This document shows positions 1-5,702 of a DNA stretch of 8,743 nucleotides, piece after piece. Both the position numbers and the translations under genes were made by a program. Position 1 is the first letter of the stretch, and every line of letters begins with the position of its first letter. Source of the DNA: CAZWUZ01 sp964637655 [NCBI: uncultured bacterium] (GTDB lineage Bacteria; DAOPZR01); assembly GCA_964637655.1 (NCBI GenBank), contig CAZWUZ010000167.1, forward strand, positions 1 to 8,743, in the 5' to 3' direction. A model generated the notes under the pieces. The model ran no database searches. It worked only from the letters and a program-made list of their open reading frames with translations, and was not told the origin of the DNA.

Positions 1-1452
1 ACGCGGCTGGCGGCGATGGATGCAGCCGCTGTCGCTGACCTCATCGCGCGCGACCGCCGCCAGCGGGATGCGACGGCAGCCGGGTGCAGGCAGGCGGTGG
101 CGGCGCTGCAGGCGACGGGGGTGTGGGACGGCAATCCCGCGGACCTGAACCCGGAACAGCGTGCCGACCTGCTGGCGCGCTGGCGGGTGGTGCTCGACCA
201 CTGCCTCACGCTGGAAACGCTCAAGCAGCGGCACCGCACCTTCTGGCAGCTCAACTACCTGGCGCAGCCCGCGCTCAAGGCGCAATCGTTCCTGCTCGCG
301 TACAGTGCGTTCACGACGGTGTGCCGGACGTCGGCGGAACTGGCGCTGATGACGGATGACAGCCGGGAACTGGCGACGCTGCTCAACGAGGAACGCCGCG
401 ACCCGGGCATCCCGGGCAACGCGCTCTTCGCGCTGCAGCAGGGGCTGACGACACCCGAAACGCTGCTGCTGCTCAATGCCGGCTATGCCAATCTCGCCTT
501 CCTCAAGGAACGCGGGCATTTTGCGGAGGCGCGGCTGCAGCAGCGGCACGCGCAGACGCTGGCGACGGCGGACGCGGTCTTCGCGGCCCTCGGCAAAAAC
601 CCGGAGCGCATCGTTACCAATCCGCTTGCCTTCTATGAGCAGACGAGCTTCACCCTCTGGTTCCCCTTCCAGAAGAACCTGGCGGAATGGATGGGCGACG
701 TGCGGACGACGGGGCGGCCGCCACTCATCGCGCTGAGCGACCTGCAGGCGGTGCGCAGCATGCTCGAACCGGGCGACATCATGATCGAGCGGCGCAACTG
801 GTACCTGAGCAATCTCGGCCTGCCGGGCTTCTGGCCGCACGCGGCGCTCTACACCGGCGACCTGACGCAACTCGACGTGTATTTCGCGGAGCAGCGCGAC
901 CTGACCGGCGGCAAGCCGTTTTCTGAATATATCACGGCGGAGTTCCCGGCGGTGCGCGCGGCGTTCGACCAGCAGGTCGAGGGGTATCGCCCGAGCGTCA
1001 TCGAGGCGGTGAGCGAAGGGGTCATCCTGCACCCGTTCGAGGTGAGCGCGCACGCGGATTACGTGGCGATGCTGCGCCCGCGTCTCGACCGCAAAGCGAA
1101 ACTGCAGGCCATTCTCGAATCATTCCGCCATTACGGCAAGCCGTACGATTTCAATTTCGACTTCATCACCGACAACGAGGTGGTCTGCTCGGAACTGGTG
1201 GCCAAGGCGTATGAGCCGCGCGCGGGCAAAGACGGCATCCGCTTCGCGCTGGAGGTGTCAGCGGGGCGGCAGGTCGTCCCGCCCAACAGCATCATCGCGC
1301 GTTTCGACCGCGAGTACGGCACGCCGGAGGCGGCGCTCGACTTCGTCGCCTTTCTCGACGGCAGCGAGGCGGAAGGCCGCGCCCATCGCCGCGACGCGGA
1401 GGTGCTGCGCGCCTCGTGGCGCCGCCCGAAATGGGACGTGGCGCAGCACTAA
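1..1452 (+). CDS. YiiX/YebB-like permuted NlpC/P60 cysteine hydrolase, 5' end uncertain
   Basis: Likely a papain-like cysteine amidase/peptidase of the circularly permuted NlpC/P60 group (YiiX/YebB-like); the substrate is unknown. Numbering from the ATG at 16 (478 residues), the C-terminal half carries the family pattern: EPGDIMIE (251-258), the catalytic histidine H275 in FWPHAALYTG, then the nucleophile C391 in EVVCSELV, so His precedes Cys as expected for the permuted fold. Residues 1 to about 245 are mostly helical-looking and match nothing I recognise; YiiX itself is only about 200 residues, so this is a much longer architecture. No signal peptide or membrane segment is visible from the ATG at 16. 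The frame stays open to base 1 (TRLAA before that Met) and the ATG has no Shine-Dalgarno sequence, so the true start may lie outside the window. It ends 71 bases before the KamA operon, which has its own promoter, so it is probably a separate transcript. Confidence 0.83.
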   Translation, partial: TRLAAMDAAAVADLIARDRRQRDATAAGCRQAVAALQATGVWDGNPADLNPEQRADLLARWRVVLDHCLTLETLKQRHRTFWQLNYLAQPALKAQSFLLAYSAFTTVCRTSAELALMTDDSRELATLLNEERRDPGIPGNALFALQQGLTTPETLLLLNAGYANLAFLKERGHFAEARLQQRHAQTLATADAVFAALGKNPERIVTNPLAFYEQTSFTLWFPFQKNLAEWMGDVRTTGRPPLIALSDLQAVRSMLEPGDIMIERRNWYLSNLGLPGFWPHAALYTGDLTQLDVYFAEQRDLTGGKPFSEYITAEFPAVRAAFDQQVEGYRPSVIEAVSEGVILHPFEVSAHADYVAMLRPRLDRKAKLQAILESFRHYGKPYDFNFDFITDNEVVCSELVAKAYEPRAGKDGIRFALEVSAGRQVVPPNSIIARFDREYGTPEAALDFVAFLDGSEAEGRAHRRDAEVLRASWRRPKWDVAQH

Positions 1453-1455
1453 CGT

Positions 1456-1488
1456 CGTTGACGTGCGGACAGACAGGGTGATAGGATG
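1456..1488 (+). promoter_or_regulatory. Sigma70-type extended -10 promoter for the KamA operon; copy A of a repeated element
   Basis: TTGACG (1458-1463) is a five-of-six match to the -35 consensus. An 18-base spacer leads to TAGGAT (1482-1487, four of six), preceded by TGA (1479-1481), which fits the extended -10 TGn motif. Transcription would start near 1494, leaving a leader of about 30 bases that contains the Shine-Dalgarno sequence of the radical SAM gene. A near copy lies at 7497-7528. The identical stretch between the boxes (GCGGACAG, then AGGGTG) goes beyond what a promoter needs, so an operator or a shared repeat is possible. Assignment is by eye only. Confidence 0.5.
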
Positions 1489-1511
1489 CGGCGGCAAGCG
1501 GTGCAGGGCGC

Positions 1512-1516
1512 GGAGG
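1512..1516 (+). promoter_or_regulatory. Ribosome binding site that fixes a TTG start
   Basis: A perfect GGAGG lies seven bases before the TTG at 1524. An in-frame TAG at 1482-1484 closes the frame upstream, and between that stop and 1524 there is no ATG or GTG in frame, so this site is the main evidence for the TTG start of the radical SAM gene. Confidence 0.75.
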
Positions 1517-1523
1517 CAAGGCG

Positions 1524-2681
1524 TTGCATCACGCAGAAACTTCGACACCGGCGCGGGCTGATTTCCGGCGCCGCCATTTCCCTGCTGCGTCGCGCGCGGA
1601 CTGGGACGACTGGCGCTGGCAGTTGCGCCACCGGATCACGACGCTGCCGGCACTGGCGGCCATTCTCAAACTGACGCCGGCGGAACGGGCCTGGTTCACG
1701 CGGCCGCATCAGGCGCCCGGCGGCACGCTCCCGTTCGCCCTGACGCCCTACGTTGCCGCACTCCTCGCCGCCGCGCCGCGTTCACCGCTGCGTCGCACCG
1801 TCATTCCCACGCGGCATGAACTGCGCACCAGTCCGGGCGAAACTGATGATCCGCTGGCGGAGGAGCGGACCAGCCCGGTGCCGCAACTCGTGCATCGCTA
1901 CCCTGACCGCGTGCTGCTGCTGGTCACGGATGCCTGTGCCGTCTACTGCCGCTTCTGCACCCGGGCGCGGCGTACGGGCCGGACAACGGCGCTGCCGCTC
2001 GCTGCGCGCCTGGCGCCCGCGCTCGACTACATCGCACGGCACCGCGCGGTGCGCGAGGTGGTCGTCTCGGGCGGCGATCCGCTCCTGCTCACCGACCGGG
2101 AACTGGGCGACCTGCTCCGGCGCCTGCGCGCGATGCCGCACGTCGAGATCATCCGCCTCGGCACGCGCGTGCCGGTAGCGCTCCCGCAGCGCATCACGCC
2201 CGGTCTCGTCCGGTGCCTCAGGCGTATGGCGCCGCTCATGGTCGCCATTCATGTGAACCACGCGGACGAACTGACGGCGGAGGCGGCCCTGGCCTGCCGG
2301 CGCCTGGCCGAGGCCGGGATCATGCTGACCGGCAACACCGTGCTCCTCAAGGGCGTGAATGACCGTGTCCCCGTTCTGCGCGACCTGCTGCGCGCGCAAC
2401 TGCGCAACCGGATCCGGCCCGGCAACCTCTACCGTTGCGATGAGCGTTGCGGCACGGCGCATTTCCGGACCCCGGTGCGCAGGGGTTGCGACCTGCTGCG
2501 CGGGCTGCACGGGTGGATTTCCGGCGGCGCGGTGCCGCACTATCTCGTCGATCTGAGCGGCGGCGGCGGCAAGGTGCCGCTGGTGCCCGATTACCTGCTC
2601 GGCCGCGAGGGTGACCACCTGCTGTTCCGCAATTACGCGGGCCGTCGCTTCCGCGCCTTCGACCCGGAAGCGGACGCATGA
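1524..2681 (+). CDS. KamA-family radical SAM/PLP 2,3-aminomutase, lysine 2,3-aminomutase-like
   Basis: Predicted to move an amino group from C2 to C3 of an amino acid, using a [4Fe-4S] cluster, S-adenosylmethionine and PLP. The protein has 385 residues from a TTG start. The cluster motif is C138-x3-C142-x2-C145 in DACAVYCRFCTRARR. PLP would bind K350 in LSGGGGK. Against clostridial lysine 2,3-aminomutase (from memory) the spacing is exact: first Cys to Lys is 212 residues in both (C125-K337). The carboxylate-binding Arg134 corresponds to R147, and the two aspartates that bind the lysine side chain (D293, D330) correspond to D306 (YRCDERC) and D343 (LVDLSGG). This favours lysine over glutamate as substrate. 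The C-terminal Cys-rich zinc region is absent: the chain stops soon after LLFRNYAGRRF, and the zinc ligand C268 aligns with R281. N-terminal WDDWRWQLRHRI (28-39) is also typical. First gene of a four-gene operon; its stop overlaps the next start (ATGA). Confidence 0.93.
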   Translation: MHHAETSTPARADFRRRHFPAASRADWDDWRWQLRHRITTLPALAAILKLTPAERAWFTRPHQAPGGTLPFALTPYVAALLAAAPRSPLRRTVIPTRHELRTSPGETDDPLAEERTSPVPQLVHRYPDRVLLLVTDACAVYCRFCTRARRTGRTTALPLAARLAPALDYIARHRAVREVVVSGGDPLLLTDRELGDLLRRLRAMPHVEIIRLGTRVPVALPQRITPGLVRCLRRMAPLMVAIHVNHADELTAEAALACRRLAEAGIMLTGNTVLLKGVNDRVPVLRDLLRAQLRNRIRPGNLYRCDERCGTAHFRTPVRRGCDLLRGLHGWISGGAVPHYLVDLSGGGGKVPLVPDYLLGREGDHLLFRNYAGRRFRAFDPEADA

Positions 2682-3658
2682 ACATCGGCCTGGTCTTTGA
2701 CCTGCGCGACGAGTATCTGGCTCGCGGCTGGAGTCCGGAGGCGGCGGCGGAGTTCGACGCGGAGGAGACAATTGCCGCGATAGCGGCGGGCATCGTGCAG
2801 TCGGGGCATGCCGTGGAGCGGATCGGCGGCCTCGCGGAACTCGTGCCGCGCCTTGCGGCGGGACAACGCTGGGACCTGGTCTTCAACCTCGCCGAGGGGT
2901 GTTGCGGCAGCAGTCGCGAGGCGCAGGTTCCGGCGTTGCTCGAGGCCTGGCAGATACCCTGCACTTTTTCTGACGCGACGGTCATGGCCCTCTGCCAGCG
3001 GAAATCGCTGGCCAAGCGCGTGCTGCGCGACCTGGGATTGCCGACCCCGGACTTTGCGGTGGTGGACGACCCGGGCGACGTGCAGCACGTCACGCTGCCG
3101 TATCCGCTCTTCGTCAAACCCGAGGCCGAGGGGAGCAGCAAGGGCATTGACAGCGCCAGCATCGTGCATGACCCCGCCGCGCTGGCGCGACGCTGCGCCG
3201 TACTCCGCGCGCGCTTCGCCCAGCCGGTGCTCGTCGAGACCTGCCTGCCGGGTCGTGAATTCACGGTGGGCCTGCTCGGTACCGGCATGGAGGCCGTTGC
3301 GGTCGGCGCGCTGGAAGTCGTGCCGCTGCCGGCGGCCGAGCCCGGGGCCTACACCTTCCGCAACAAGGAGGAGTGTCGCGACCGTATCGCCTACCGGCTG
3401 ACGACCGGGCCGCTGGCGGAGGAACTCGCGGTGCTGGCGCTGGCGGCCTGGCGCGGTGTTGGCGGACGGGATGCCGGACGCATTGATTTCCGGCTCGACG
3501 CTGACGGCCGGCCGGCCATTCTCGAAATCAATCCGCTGCCCGGCCTGCGCCCCGGCTACTCCGATCTCCCGCTGCTCTGCGCGCAGCAGCATATCAGCCA
3601 TGGCGAACTGATCCGGCGCATCCTTGCGTCGGCGGCGGTCCGTTGCGGTGCTGTATGA
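2678..3658 (+). CDS. D-Ala-D-Ala ligase-like ATP-grasp enzyme (first of two)
   Basis: An ATP-dependent carboxylate-amine ligase: it should form an acyl phosphate on one substrate and join it to an amine of the other in the cytoplasm. The 326-residue length is normal for Ddl. ATP-grasp marks are FVKP (145-148), the glycine loop EGSSKGI (151-157), VETCLPGREFTVGLLG (186-201), RIDFRLD (268-274) and the metal-binding E283/N285 in LEINPLPG. NLAEG (70-74) and REAQVPALLE (80-89) also match the family. Ddl-specific features are altered: the N-terminal EREVSL-type segment that binds the first D-Ala is replaced by a longer, different stretch, and the end of the active site reads PGYSDLP rather than a Ddl-type SMYP. 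A substrate other than D-Ala is therefore likely. The ATG overlaps the upstream stop by four bases and has GGAAG (2666-2670) at seven bases. It overlaps the next ligase gene the same way. Calling it a true cell-wall ligase would be over-reading. Confidence 0.92.
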   Translation: MNIGLVFDLRDEYLARGWSPEAAAEFDAEETIAAIAAGIVQSGHAVERIGGLAELVPRLAAGQRWDLVFNLAEGCCGSSREAQVPALLEAWQIPCTFSDATVMALCQRKSLAKRVLRDLGLPTPDFAVVDDPGDVQHVTLPYPLFVKPEAEGSSKGIDSASIVHDPAALARRCAVLRARFAQPVLVETCLPGREFTVGLLGTGMEAVAVGALEVVPLPAAEPGAYTFRNKEECRDRIAYRLTTGPLAEELAVLALAAWRGVGGRDAGRIDFRLDADGRPAILEINPLPGLRPGYSDLPLLCAQQHISHGELIRRILASAAVRCGAV

Positions 3659-4629
3659 AACTCCTCATCGCGCATAACGCCGTGGCTGCGGATGCCGCGC
3701 CTGATTGCGCGGATGTCCTCACGCAGGTGCACGCAATAGCGGAAGCTGCCGCAGCGGCGGGGCATGAGGCCGCGACGCTGGCGTGGCCGGACGACCCGGC
3801 AGCGGCGCGGCGCGCGCTGGCACAGGCCGTCCCGGACGCAGTCATCAACCTGGTCGAGGAGGTGGGTGGCGTCGAGGCGGATGCCTGCGTTGCGGCGGCG
3901 CTGCTGGAGGAGGCGGGAGTGCCGTTCACGGGGTGCGGGGCAAGCGCCCTGCAACTGACGGCGAACAAACTCACCGCCAAGGCAGTGCTCGCCGCGCAGC
4001 AGTTGCCGGTGCCGCGCTGGCGCAGCGCGGACGGTCGCGGCAACGCCGCCACGCCCGGCACCTTTCTCCTGAAGCCGGAGGCGACACACGGGTCGGCCGG
4101 GCTCGACGAGGAACATCTCTATACAGCAGCGGACGACGTGACGCTGTGCGCGCGGCTCGCGGCGTACGCGGAGCCGCGATTTGCCGAGGAGTTTATGCCC
4201 GGGCGCGAGTTTGCCATCGCGCTGCTCGAACAGGAGATGCTGCCCGCGCCGCTGGCGCCGGCCGAAATCGTTTTTACCGGTGCGGCACGCATCGTCGGCT
4301 ATGCGGCCAAGTGGCTGCCGGAGAGTTATGCCGGTGCGCATACCCTGCGGCGGCTTGATTTTCCCCCGGAGGACGGGCCGCTGCTCAGCGAGGTTGTGGC
4401 GCTGGCCCGACAGTGCTGGCGGATACTCGGTCTCGCGGGTTATGCGCGCATCGATCTCCGCTGCGGTGACGATGGCCGGCCGCGCGTGCTCGATGTCAAC
4501 GCCAACCCCTGCCTTGCGTCCGACGCCGGTTTCCTTGCTTCCGCAGCCGCTTCCGGCCTGTCGCTGGCGCAGGTATTCGAATGCCTGCTCGCTGCGGCGT
4601 GCCGGCGGAGCGGGGTGCACCATGTCTGA
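3655..4629 (+). CDS. ATP-grasp enzyme, diverged D-Ala-D-Ala ligase-like (second of two)
   Basis: A second ATP-grasp ligase, 324 residues from the ATG at 3655. Visible marks are NLVEEVGG (65-72), TGCGA (92-96), the ATP lysine in LLKPEATHGSAGL (138-150), EEFMPGREFAIAL (178-190), RIDLR (265-269) and the metal ligands in DVNANP (280-285; D280, N282, N284). It differs from the first ligase at nearly all loops: HGSAG against GSSKG, and DVNANPCLASDAGF in place of EINPLPG. The two are therefore old paralogues or separate recruits, not a recent duplication, and probably act on different substrates. ATG was preferred to the TTG at 3643 because it gives the same ATGA overlap with the upstream stop as the other junction and starts at MKLLIAHN, a typical first strand. 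No strong Shine-Dalgarno sequence is seen, so translation is probably coupled. The 3' end overlaps the GNAT gene by eight bases. Confidence 0.91.
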   Translation: MKLLIAHNAVAADAAPDCADVLTQVHAIAEAAAAAGHEAATLAWPDDPAAARRALAQAVPDAVINLVEEVGGVEADACVAAALLEEAGVPFTGCGASALQLTANKLTAKAVLAAQQLPVPRWRSADGRGNAATPGTFLLKPEATHGSAGLDEEHLYTAADDVTLCARLAAYAEPRFAEEFMPGREFAIALLEQEMLPAPLAPAEIVFTGAARIVGYAAKWLPESYAGAHTLRRLDFPPEDGPLLSEVVALARQCWRILGLAGYARIDLRCGDDGRPRVLDVNANPCLASDAGFLASAAASGLSLAQVFECLLAAACRRSGVHHV

Positions 4630-5152
4630 ACGTATTTTCCGGACGGAGCCGGTCGCGGCCGACCGGGCCGCCATCGACGCACTGGTCGCAGCGACGGGCT
4701 TTTTCAGCGCGGCGGAGCGGGCGGTCGCGGTGGAACTGGTCGACGAGCGGCTGCGGCGCGGCGACGCGAGCGGCTACTGTTTCCTGCTCGCCGGCGAGGC
4801 GAGCGGCCGCCTGCACGGCTACTGCTGCTACGGGCGTGTGCCCTGTACCCGAGGTGCCCATGATCTCTACTGGATCGTCGTGGGCCCCGAACAGCAGCGG
4901 CAGGGACTGGGGCGTGAACTCGTGGCCCGCACCGCGGCGGCGGTCGTGCAGCAGGGCGGCTGCCGGCTCTACGCCGAGACCTCGGGGCGGCCGCAGTACG
5001 CGCCGACCCGGGCCTTTTATGCGCGGGCCGGTTTCCGGTGCGAAGCAACGCTTGCGGACTTCTACGCGCCGGGCGATGACAAGCTGATCTATGTGCTGGC
5101 GCCGCTGGTGCCTGATGCCGGCGTGCGGCGCATGGAACTGACGGACGCGTAG
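4622..5152 (+). CDS. GNAT-family N-acetyltransferase
   Basis: Predicted to transfer an acyl group, usually acetyl, from acyl-CoA to an amine. The protein has 176 residues, a single GNAT domain. Motif A is DLYWIVVGPEQQRQGLG (81-97), where QRQGLG forms the pyrophosphate-binding loop of CoA. Motif B is the YAETSG...TRAFYARAGF region (117-138), with a possible general acid at Y133. The stretch DFYAPGDDKLIYVL (146-159) closes the fold. The start overlaps the stop of the second ATP-grasp gene by eight bases; GGAG at 4607-4610 sits rather far (11 bases) from the ATG. The protein is much shorter than AblB, the beta-lysine acetyltransferase of the N-epsilon-acetyl-beta-lysine osmolyte pathway (about 270 residues, from memory), so it is not a plain AblB orthologue even though it shares the operon with a KamA enzyme. 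Its target is probably the operon's product or an intermediate; this is inference. Confidence 0.92.
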   Translation: MSERIFRTEPVAADRAAIDALVAATGFFSAAERAVAVELVDERLRRGDASGYCFLLAGEASGRLHGYCCYGRVPCTRGAHDLYWIVVGPEQQRQGLGRELVARTAAAVVQQGGCRLYAETSGRPQYAPTRAFYARAGFRCEATLADFYAPGDDKLIYVLAPLVPDAGVRRMELTDA

Positions 5153-5159
5153 CGCGCGT
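5145..5159. terminator. Small hairpin between convergent stop codons
   Basis: ACGCG (5145-5149) and CGCGT (5155-5159) can pair around a five-base loop that contains the GNAT stop codon. It lies exactly where the rightward operon meets the leftward YkgJ gene, which have only seven bases between stops. There is no T-run on either strand, so it would be a weak intrinsic terminator at best; transcripts from both sides probably overlap. Confidence 0.22.
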
Positions 5160-5702
5160 TCAATCGCCGGCGCCGTCCGCGGTATTCGCGCGGTAGATAC
5201 GCCCGGCACGCAACTCCGCATATAACTGCCGCCGCCACAACTCGGCCTGTTCGCGGCTGACTCCGAACGCGGCCGCCGCCTCGTCCATTCCCGCGAAACC
5301 GTCGAATGTTCCGGACGGGCAGTAGCCGGTATCGAGGCGGAGCAGCCCCTGTTCCGAGTAGTAGTACGGATGGATGCGGCAGATGAGCGGCCGGACGGCA
5401 ACGGGCAGGAGGCAGCCGCCGGTACCGAGAAACCAGCAATCGCCGGCGGGACGGCGGCGGAGTGCCTGTCCCTTGCTGTCGCTTGCGCGGAAAACGAGGC
5501 GGTGCCAGTGCGGGTCCTCAGCGTCGGGCCAGTTGTCGGGCGCGTAGTAGTGGTCAGCGAGAAAGCGGAATTCGTGGAAATCATCACGCCCTGTGTGCAG
5601 GCGGATGCGGTCGAGGTCGGCGTCCGTGATGTTGATGTCGCAGATCTGGCAGCAGGTGCGGCGGGTCGCGGCGCAGGCCAGGCAGGGTGCGGGACTGGTC
5701 AT
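5160..5702 (-). CDS. YkgJ-family cysteine-cluster protein
   Basis: A 180-residue member of the YkgJ (CxxCxxxxC zinc/iron-chelating) family, whose biochemical role is not established. Nine cysteines are visible: C7, C10, C17, C18 and C21 near the N-terminus, then C89, C97, C108 and C128. The family core is clear in GDCWFLGTGGC (87-97) followed by VRPLICRIHPYYY (103-115), the usual C-x-F-L ... G-C ... R-P-x-x-C-R pattern. These residues would bind a metal or an Fe-S cluster; which one cannot be told from sequence. The ATG overlaps the TGA of the upstream ABC transporter (ATGA on the minus strand), so the two are co-transcribed and probably translationally coupled. A small inverted repeat (5709-5721, ACCTGC and GCAGGT around one base) covers the presumed ribosome binding site. 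The C-terminal 40 residues are an ordinary helical tail rich in Ala and Arg. Confidence 0.9.
   Translation of the reverse strand: MTSPAPCLACAATRRTCCQICDINITDADLDRIRLHTGRDDFHEFRFLADHYYAPDNWPDAEDPHWHRLVFRASDSKGQALRRRPAGDCWFLGTGGCLLPVAVRPLICRIHPYYYSEQGLLRLDTGYCPSGTFDGFAGMDEAAAAFGVSREQAELWRRQLYAELRAGRIYRANTADGAGD

Noticed and set aside
1486-1674. ORF opening at the ATG in the -10 region of the KamA promoter
   Set aside because: It overlaps the radical SAM gene in another frame, its ATG overlaps the predicted -10 box, and it shows no motif.
1524-2681. Assignment as EpmB (EF-P lysine 2,3-aminomutase)
   Set aside because: The two lysine-binding aspartates and the exact LAM spacing are present, and neither EpmA nor EF-P is nearby.
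3643-3654. TTG at 3643 as start of the second ATP-grasp gene
   Set aside because: It would add MRCC before a normal MKLLIAHN start and break the ATGA overlap; no Shine-Dalgarno sequence favours it.
1782-4674. Long minus-strand open frames at 1782-2771, 2633-3601 and 3556-4674
   Set aside because: They overlap each other and lie antisense to genes with clear radical SAM and ATP-grasp motifs; their translations are Arg/Ala/Gln-rich without recognisable domains.
4622-5152. Assignment of the GNAT as AblB
   Set aside because: It is about 100 residues too short, and two ATP-grasp genes separate it from the KamA gene, unlike an ablAB pair.
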